In this document: positions 56,279-64,000 of the stretch, in pieces
How positions within the stretch are numbered: position 1 is the first letter of the stretch
Layout: each line of letters opens with the position of its first letter
Assembly: GCF_018812025.1 (NCBI RefSeq)
Contig: NC_063061.1
Coordinates: 8,774,415-8,838,414, forward strand
DNA: 64,000 nt
Direction: 5' to 3'
Source: Megalobrama amblycephala
Taxonomy: Eukaryota; Chordata; Actinopteri; Cypriniformes; Xenocyprididae
Program-made: the position numbers and the translations under genes
The notes under the pieces: model-generated
What the model saw: only the letters and a program-made list of their open reading frames with translations
What the model was told of the DNA's origin: nothing
Databases searched by the model: none

Positions 56279-57270
56279 AGGGGTTAGTTCACCCAAAAAT
56301 GAAAATTCTGTCATTAATTACTCACCCTCATGTCGTTCCAAATCTGTAATGCTGCGTTCACACCAAACGCGAATAGAGCGTCAAATTCGCGTCTACCGCG
56401 TCTAGTTTGCCGCTTGAACATTTTGAATGCATTCGCGCGTCTATTTCGCCCTAGAGAATCGCGAATGCATTCAAAATGTTCAAGCGTAAAAAACAAGCGT
56501 TTGAAGCGAAATTGATGCGCGTCCGAGGCGAAATCCGCTTCTTGTGGGAGGGGCAAGTGCTAGGCGGTTGTCTGTTTGCAAGATGGCTGATGTTGATCGT
56601 GCATTCATCGAGAGAGCTACCGCTTTGTATTCGCGGGTCGATAAACGTGTACGTGACTCAAAAGTGAAATGTGTATTTACAACTTACCAGGTTGCCCAAT
56701 CTCCTCACCGACACTCTTCCAAGCGAGGTCCTTTTTATTCCTGTCTCTATAGAAGTATGAACTTGTGTCATAAATCTCTGGGTGACTGCTCACTGATAAT
56801 ATCTACTAGATCTACTATCGAACTAGATGCGCGAATGAGGCGAATTCGCGTCTTCCGCGCCGCGCTAAACGCCTCATTCGCGCCACGAGACCTCCAGACG
56901 CGCGTAAACGCGTCTTTACATTGACTTAACATTGAAATCATTCGCGCCAGACGCTCTATTCGCATTTGGTGTGAACACAGCGTAAGACTTTCGTTCATCT
57001 TTGGAACACAAATGAAAATGATAAAAATTTGATTAAATCTGAAATTTGGACTAAACCGATCAATTCATATAGATTTGTTTTTATGATCTCTTTATGAACT
57101 TTTTGAAGCATCAAAGTGGCAGTTGCGTAGCTGTCAATGGAGGGACATAAAGCTCTCAGATTTCATCAAAAAGATCTTTATTTGTGTTCTGAAGATGAAC
57201 GAAAGGGTTTGGAACGACACGAGGGTGAGCAAATAATAACAGACTTTTCATTTTTTGGTGAACTAACCCT
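56279..57270. mobile_element. Foldback element (family F) carrying a Harbinger-like insert
   Basis: TTAA at 56275-56278 and 57271-57274; ends aggggttagttcaccc and its inverse. Without the insert at 56350-56982 the left arm reads on from 'cgttccaaatctgtaa' to 'gactttcgttcatcttt', as in the other copies. Confidence 0.88.
56350..56982. mobile_element. PIF/Harbinger-like non-autonomous element
   Basis: Ends TGCTGCGTTCACACCAAACG and, inverted, CGCTGTGTTCACACCAAATG. TAA is duplicated at 56347-56349 and 56983-56985, the target type of PIF/Harbinger. Subterminal arrays of 'cgcgaat/attcgcg' words make it CpG-rich compared with its host. No transposase or Myb-like frame is recognised; frames inside arise from the repeats. 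Confidence 0.82.
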
Positions 57271-57274
57271 TTAA

Positions 57275-58064
57275 GCAGAGAAACGCACAAAACAGGAGTA
57301 GCGAACTTTATCCATCTTATTTACTCTTCACTTCCATTCTCACACACACACTTCAAAATAATAGTCAACAATGTACAGTTTTTATCATGAACACAGCACA
57401 TTTCAAGTCAGTTTAACATGATACAATCGTGTTTTAAATGATAAACATGAAACAATGGTGTTAAATTATTTAAATAAAGTGAACAGCATTAATTAATCAT
57501 TTTTGAGTGTATTTAGGATAAAAACACTGATGTGATAAAAACAGGAAAGGAAATTTTTTCAAAGAGAAAAAAAATTGGTTGAAACTGTGGTGCAGTGGTT
57601 AACACATGTGCTCTTGAGTGGTGCTCATATGGATGAATCAGTTTGATGCAAATAGTTTAAAACAACACAAAAATCTCTCTGGCTAGTCGGCATCAGACAT
57701 TTGGCTTGTCTTAGTGCCAAACATGTAATAAGAGCCATCTACATAAGTGAATCTGACTTGCACTGTGCACATGGAGTTCTCACACAGGCCTCTGGGGAAG
57801 CATATGAGTCAACTCTACACAATACAATAAAAAACAAAATCCACCACACCTGTGGGATTTCTTATTTCCATCTCCAACTGTTGACAAATAAAGAGAGAAC
57901 AGATTATATTTTAGTTATATATTTAAACAGTCAACTAGTGTATTTAAAAAATATGGTTGAATTTTACCCAAAAAATCAAGATTTTATGTTTTGTGACTTT
58001 ATTTTAATAACATTAAACATTAATTTTAAACCAAAATTCCTCCTAACATGTTATAATAATAAAT
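57275..58064. other. Intergenic, no gene recognised
   Basis: A short tRNA-like word 'gtggtgcagtggttaaca' near 57589 might be the head of an eroded SINE, but the B box is not found. Otherwise nothing is recognised. Confidence 0.45.
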
Positions 58065-58880
58065 ATAGCTGCAAGCAGTGATATCGGACCAAGCCCCAAA
58101 GAATGCACAGCCAGAAAAACAAAAACAGCAGAAATAGAATGCACACAAAGAACAGGATGAACTCAAAATGAACAGAAAATCAGATGAGAACAAACACAGA
58201 ATGAACAAAAACACATTTATTTCTAATCCAAGAGGAAGAAAGACTAGTACAGTAATTTTCAGGATTATAAAGGAATTTAAATTACACTTTATAAAGTCTT
58301 CCCACATGGGATTCAAACCCACTATCTCTGGGTCAAGTAGCTGTCACTCATCTTGACGCGCCACTGGAAAGACATATTTTCACCCAGATGCCGAAGTTCA
58401 GCAGTTAAAGTAAGAATCAGAAAGACTCAATGTCTGAACAGAAGCATCTTTTACAAATAACCAGTTAGCATGCTAAGCTAACCAAGCACATGACAACACA
58501 GGCAAGGTCAACTTCGGATACGAATTTCTCAGGAACGGTAGTGAATATCAAAAATCCGTTCATAAGAATTGGACAAATTTTGAAAGAGTAGCGAAAAAAT
58601 GGAATACTGTACTTTTCAAAATGACCACTACTGTAATGGGTGGAGTTTTAATGTAAGATGTTTAATGTGCCTGAAGAGAGGAATTTTTCTAGAATAAAGT
58701 GTTCAAAAGTTATAACCTTTAGAAAAGTGAATTTTTGAACAGGTGGGGGCGCTATAGAGTTGGTCCAATAGACTCCAAATTTGGTCCAATCACTATTTAT
58801 TACCATCTCTACAATTGTGCCAAATTTCATCATTTTCCCAAATTCCGTTGATAGGGCTGCCATAGACTCCCACTGTATAC
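58065..58880. repeat. Dispersed fish repeat ('tagctgcaagcag' type)
   Basis: It begins tatagctgcaagcagtgat and includes 'gggggcgctatagagttgg' and 'ccatagactcccac', words I recall as highly repeated in cyprinid and other fish genomes. Ends and class are not determined. Confidence 0.55.
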
Positions 58881-60513
58881 ATTATACATGTATACTTTAC
58901 AAATGTATACTTTTATTTATTTAATCGCATTACAGTAATTCGATTTTTGGCAATGAAATTAATAAAAGGCTAAAAATAAAATAAATAATATTACCTTCAC
59001 AATTCACAATTTTTTTTTTTAAGCAAAATATAATTTCTTATTCTTTTTGTTCTTTTGATTTTGGGGTGAAATATGACCAGGGCATTTCTTTTTGTGAGAT
59101 ATATAATATATATATATATGAAGTGCTGTTTGAAGCACAGTTCTGTTCTCATTGCATTATTGCCATGTTCTTTCTCATTGCATCTCTTTAAGTGTGTTTT
59201 TGTAGGGTGTGTGTGAACCCTTTTGCCTGCAGGTATCATAAAGTAATCCACTACAAAACAAGCACCAAAAAAAAAAAAAAAAAACAGCACTGTATACATC
59301 AGAAGATCAGGCAGGGAAATCCAGGACCATTGTGAGGAACCACTAGATGAACACAACCAGGGATCGTTTCATCTTCACACCAAACAAGCGCAGTGCCCCA
59401 CAATGATTGGCACCCCGAATCCATTGCTCTGGTTCTCCGGGGCTTGTTACCTCTGACATCTCAGTTTCAGGTGTGTTGCTGGGGGGGGGAGCACTGTACC
59501 AAAAGCATGTTCCATTTGCAAGTGGGGGCCAGTAAGGCAAACACTACACTGTTTGTTAATAATGATGTGCCTTGCCATCGCAGCTAACTACATCCGCCTT
59601 TGTAACGCGAGACTCCGTGACAGCTTTCGCGCGGCAAACTAAAAGGCCATTTTACAGCTGTCAGGAGCTGACAGCCATTACCCCTGCTTACACACCACTC
59701 TCAGTATGCACTGTCAGGCACACGGGAGACGCCGCTACTCCCTACCTGTGTCAGTCGCACCAGCTATCATTTCGACTCTAATTAGCTACACTGCTCTCCG
59801 TCGCGCAAAACAAAGAGACTTTCTATTTTTGTCCTGATATATATTCTGATGTCTTTGTGTCTCCTCCGCATGTTTCTCCCTTTCTTCCTCCCCTTCTTTC
59901 GCTTTCATCCCTTTCTTCTCTCCCCCTTTCTCCTTGTTTGTTTGTCGGCAGAGCGGCATATTTCATCACCTACTTCCTCGGCGGAACGTGTGATTCCGAC
60001 AGTCGTTAAACGAGACTTAAATTAATACAGACAATGGGGAAACTTTTTTCCTGGCGCACGGGTTCTTTTTTTGTGGCGATTGTTATGCAGAGCTACACGA
60101 GGGTGAATGTTTCCTCTGTCAATGAAGGCCCTCTTCATTAAGCATAATGGCAAATAATAATGATTCGAGCCAACCTGGTTTGCAATCTTGTCGGGTTAAA
60201 ATCAAGTCGTCCTCGGCCTCCAAACCTTCCTAATTAGCATTTAAACCTGTGATTTTAACTGCAGCATGTTGCGTCAATGTAGCATCAACAATGCAATAAC
60301 CTGTCACGGCAACTTAGCATTAAATATCACCTGATGGAATGTAATGAAGGCAATATTCATCTGTTCATTGACTGCAATAACTTGTAATGATCATAGTATC
60401 ATTATACTCTAACTACGTTTTGAAATTTCCATATTTTGTCCCCATTATTTCTCAAAGCTCAAACTCTTAATATGTATTTTTTGTTTCTTTAGCCTACTCC
60501 ACATTCTGAAATT
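58881..60513. other. Intergenic, possibly conserved non-coding
   Basis: A (TA)n tract is at 59099-59118 and poly-A at 59266-59284. The part at 59580-60400 has no repeat hallmarks. It carries several TGACA/TGTCA words, including the inverted pair gctgtcaggagctgacagc at 59657-59675, and TAATTAG sites near 59777 and 60229. It is a candidate enhancer only by appearance. Confidence 0.35.
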
Positions 60514-60517
60514 TTAA

Positions 60518-61294
60518 AGGTGCCCTAGAATCAAAAATGGAATTTACCTCGGCATAGTTGAATAACAAGAGTTCAGTACATGGAAAAGACGTACATTGAG
60601 TTTCAAACACCATTGTTTCCTCCTTCTTGTGTAAATCTCATTTGTTTAAAAGACCTCCGGAAAACAGGCGAATCTCAACATAACACAGAATGTTACGTAA
60701 CAATCGGGATATTTGCATATGCCAGCCCATGTTCAAGGCATTAGACAAGGGCAGCCAGTATTAACATCTGGATCTGTGCACAGCTGAATCATCAGACTAG
60801 GTAAGCAAGCAAGGACAACAGCGAAAAATGGCAGATGGAGCAATAATAACTGACATGATCCATGATATCATGATATTTTTAGTGATATTTGTAAATTGTC
60901 TCTCTTACATTAGCATGTTGCTAATGTACTGTTAAATGTGGTTAAAGCTACCATCGGTTATTACTGTATTCACGGAGACAAGAGCCGTCGCTATTTTCAT
61001 TTTAAAACGCTTGCAGTCTGTATAATGCATAAACACATCTTCATTCTTTATATATTCATTCAGAATCAAATGTAAACATCAAAATAAATACTATACTCAC
61101 ATGATCCAAAGCATGCATGCAGCATGCATAACGAACATCTTGTAAAGATCCATATAAGGGTTATATTAGCTGTGTGAACTTTGTTTATGCAATGTATTAT
61201 AGTCTAGAGCTCGGGGGGGCAGGGAGCGCAAGATTTAAAGGGGCCGCAGCCTAAATCGGTGAATAGTTAATGATGGCCCAAAATAGGCAGTTTT
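60518..61294 (-). mobile_element. Family C element, inverted, right end lost
   Basis: It starts aggtgccctagaatcaaaaa after TTAA (60514-60517) and runs in inverse order to 32455-33420, through 'catatgccagcccatgttc' and 'gcatgcatgcagcatgcat', to 'ccaaaataggcagtt'. The far terminus is missing. Confidence 0.8.
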
Positions 61295-62137
61295 GGCTGT
61301 TGGCTGTAATGTGATTGGTTATCAAGGTGCATATGACCCAAGTTAGTCGTTAGGCTTTCTCCAATGGTAGAGCCACAGACTCTCATATCTCCCAATTATA
61401 AGACCATCTCTGGTGGAAACAACAAAAAGGGATATGCAAAGGTCAGAAGGAACCTATATTCGTACAACTCAAGTTTAAAGACTATAAAGATTACGTACTG
61501 GAGGAAAACGAAGCATTTAGTTGAACCAGGCTTTAATGCTTGGATATTTAGTTTGATAATGTCTTTCTGTCATGACCTCTGGCAAGTGCTGCTCTATCTC
61601 TTTTAATGAGTGCTGTGAGTGAATGAAAGTGCCCTCTCCTTGCCTTTCAGCATCTCTGCTTGTGTTTGAGAAGAAGAAATAGTTCCTATCATACATAATA
61701 ATTAACACAGTCCCTCACCAAGTAAGCACGAAAACCATAGGGAGCCAATTTTGGACTGCTTATTTTTTGAAAGAGATCTGGCAATGTGAAGTTCAACCAG
61801 AAAGGTCATCATTTGCTCAATCTCATGTTGTTCCAAACTGTATGAAAAGGTGTGTAGTAACAAAAAGTACAAAAGGAAATAATGCCATTAATTTCAGCTT
61901 GTGGTTCTTTAACCATGGTGCACTGATAACATCAAAAACTCAACATGAACATGGATTTGAGAGCTATGATGAAAGGGAAGAGTTTCAGTGACCAATCCTC
62001 ACGACTGGTCAGGGTATTCTGCTAATCTTCCTCCATTGTGTTCCACAGAATAAAGTAAGATGTGGGTCAACGAATATAAAACAAAAAATAAAAATAAAAA
62101 ATGCAACACATAAGTACATGTCTTGAATACACCTCTT
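61295..62137. other. Intergenic, no gene recognised
   Basis: A weak foldback-like fragment ('ctcaatctcatgttgttcc') is near 61817. No coding motif is recognised. Confidence 0.45.
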
Positions 62138-62640
62138 TTAAAGGTAGGGTAGGTCATTTTCGGAGAGGCTAGCAATAGCGAGCTAGCTTTGAAAGCATAA
62201 GATCCCACCCTCATTTCAGAGCGTCTCCAAAGCCATGCCTCCTCCGAACACATGAACACATACAGCAGGGAGCAAACAAAAGCATCAAGAGACTGCGGTA
62301 AACTCATTTCTCAAAGCACACAACATTACAATAATAATGAACATAAACAATTTAAAGAGCACTGACCTGTACCACCTGACTGCTGCAGATTCATTTCGGA
62401 GTTGATAGTGTTGCCATTGAAACACATAAATTCGAGCCACAAATTGCTTTAATTATAATGTCACGGGTTTTCATCTCTTCCAAATGGCGTTAATTGACCG
62501 TTCACAAAGACATGCCCCCTTTAGTTACTGTTGCTATGTTGCTATCCTATCATGTTTTCACATCGTGGAGCAAAGAAGACACTGACAACACGACAACAAA
62601 CAAGACAGAGCAGGTTGGTCACCGTGATTTTGCCTAGTAA

Positions 62641-62910
62641 GACATGTTCCTGGATCAAAATAATTTGTTGATCTTGGAACAACATTCCTGTCTGAAAATG
62701 TTGTGTTAACACTATTCCTACCCTTAAACCTAATCCTACCCATAACTTATCCCTAAAATCAGAGGGGAAATATATGTGAATAACACTGATGTAGAAGCAC
62801 CTAACCCTGGTTGCAAGATTAAACTTGACATAAATGGTAAACTTGTCCCTCAAATCTGATTGGTTGATTGGAATGTTGTTCCAGGATCAACAAAGATGTT
62901 GATCACATTC
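62641..62910. mobile_element. Inverted-repeat MITE
   Basis: Left words 'catgttcctggatcaa' and 'ttgatcttggaacaacattcc' (62643-62688) are mirrored at 62869-62905 by 'ggaatgttgttccaggatcaa' and 'gttgatcaca'. Boundaries are approximate. Confidence 0.7.
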
Positions 62911-63317
62911 ACCGAACAGGTTACTTTTCGTATGAAACAAAGTCTCAAATTTCAAGTTCTGTAATTTTTAAAGAAATTTAAACAATAAATACCATTTTGT
63001 GGCTCTTTAATGTGTCGTGACATCACTGTAGCGCCTCAGTTACAGCAGCTCGTGAAACGATCATCTCTTCCTATAAGTTAATTTATAGCATCAAATAAAC
63101 ATGAATGAACATCAGAAGGAATGTTGTTTCAACCATGGAAAGATGTCACTACACACCAATTTTCAAGTTCAAGTCCATCGACATTAATCTACCTGACTAA
63201 TTTGTCAGACAAAATGGTGGATTTGGCATTATGATTGGTTAGATTGCCTGTCAATCAAACTCCCGGCGAAGAGTCATTTATAGTGTGAACATAGCATAAA
63301 CTCGTTTTGGTTCAGGA

Positions 63318-63580
63318 CAGGGTTTCCAGGTTTTCACAACAATTCCTGCCCAATTGATACTCAAAACTACCCCAAAACTAGGCGGGGTCCCCTGGTAAAA
63401 ATCGGGTTCCGGGGGGTAAAATCTGTGTTTTTGGCAAGGTTCCCCTGGTAAAAATCGTATTCCAGGGGCTAAATATCATGTTATTTGGGGTTGCTTTAAC
63501 CCGCGGACGTAAAAAAAAAAAACCTGCGGCAACAGTGTTAAAGTAGTTTTCCGCTGGAAAACTGCAGTCTTGGCAACATG
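63318..63580. mobile_element. hAT-like MITE with perfect 8-bp duplication
   Basis: It starts CAGGGTTTCCAGGTTTT and ends CTTGGCAACATG. The octamer gttcagga flanks it exactly (63310-63317 and 63581-63588), and the host joins cleanly as ggttcaggaggaactg. Inside, two 'tcccctggtaaaaatcg' words are repeated. Confidence 0.88.
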
Positions 63581-64000
63581 GTTCAGGAGGAACTGAAAAA
63601 CATGGCTGCTATTTTGTTTACGGTGCTCGCGACTGGCGTCTGTCTTAACTCTGAATTGCATGAAACACGCTGATGATGTGTGATGTCTGCGCAAACAGGA
63701 TGCATGAGGGTATGTAAAAACATATATTAACAGGCAGGTATCGTATCCCTCAAACCAAGGGATATGATTGGTCGATCATTTTATAGTCCTACACCTTCCA
63801 TAGACGATATACAGTAAATACTTATAAATACATTTAGACCTCTTAACTTAGTGATTGCAATCGGGATGTGAAGAGACTTTCAACCAGCATAACAAAAAAA
63901 GTTTTTGAAGCACATCACCTACCCTGTCTTTAAGATGAGAGGGTTTCTAATTTTTATGTGAAAATTATGTTTTTAAATAAACATTTAAATAAAATATATC

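Larger units (their letters stand above)
62142..63929. mobile_element. TTAA-flanked element, 1.8 kb, with two nested MITEs
   Basis: It begins AGGTAGGGTAGGTCATTTTC and ends, inverted, AGACAGGGTAGGTGATGTG, with TTAA at 62138-62141 and 63930-63933. It holds MITEs at 62641-62910 and 63318-63580. Small frames inside lack transposase motifs. Confidence 0.78.

Noticed and set aside
56314..56998. Several frames of 60-126 codons on both strands
   Set aside because: They fall in the CpG-rich inverted arrays of the Harbinger-like element and reflect its repeat structure.

Overview
The window is an intergenic, transposon-saturated stretch of a teleost genome, most likely a cyprinid fish (carp, minnow or zebrafish relatives). 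The pointers are a 5S-rRNA-derived SINE3-type element, a tRNA-derived HE1-type SINE, long foldback elements with AGGGWTAGTTCACCC ends, the 'ttagctggtc' minisatellite ending in CCTGCTGAAAAAA, DIRS-like and piggyBac remnants, and many hAT elements. Family names come from recall of fish repeats and were not checked by a search. I recognise no host protein-coding exon, rRNA gene or genuine tRNA gene. All coding sequence I can defend belongs to mobile elements and is broken or truncated.

Layout. 1-3.6 kb: little recognisable. 3.6-6.4 kb: minus-strand L2/Rex1-type LINE, cut by a foldback element and a small hAT-like MITE. 6.7-9.6 kb: a small MITE carrying two hAT insertions, one of which holds a SINE3 copy. 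9.7-17.4 kb: foldback elements, two TTAA-flanked elements and the HE1-type SINE. 17.4-19.6 kb: a three-level stack with piggyBac inside a TA-flanked element inside a TTAA-flanked element. 21.5-24.7 kb: minus-strand DIRS-like retroelement with a tyrosine-recombinase remnant, carrying a 1.9 kb hAT. 24,675-25,674: exactly 1000 N. 25.7-29.7 kb: 3' half of a plus-strand endogenous-retrovirus-like element with a 1.5 kb LTR. 30-36 kb: more foldback and TTAA elements and a 1.2 kb near-perfect palindrome. 38-43 kb: local low-copy repeats, a minisatellite and a hAT. 43-47.5 kb: a degenerate tandem array broken by nested insertions, one with a THAP-like reading frame. 48.6-54 kb: a Tc1-like repeat, a 1.3 kb hAT and TTAA elements. 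56-64 kb: a foldback element holding a Harbinger-like insert, then further TTAA elements.

Target-site duplications let many layers be ordered in time: TTAA (foldback, Kolobok/piggyBac-like), TA (Tc1/mariner-like), TAA (Harbinger-like) and 8 bp (hAT). Several layers are confirmed because the host sequence rejoins when the insert is removed, or because an empty site exists elsewhere in the window.

Between the elements lie stretches without repeat hallmarks (about 31.1-31.9, 36.9-37.4, 47.6-48.6, 51.3-51.8, 55.2-55.5 and 59.6-60.4 kb). They could be conserved non-coding sequence, with candidate motifs such as a DR5 nuclear-receptor site and TGACA clusters, but this is inference and needs cross-species alignment.
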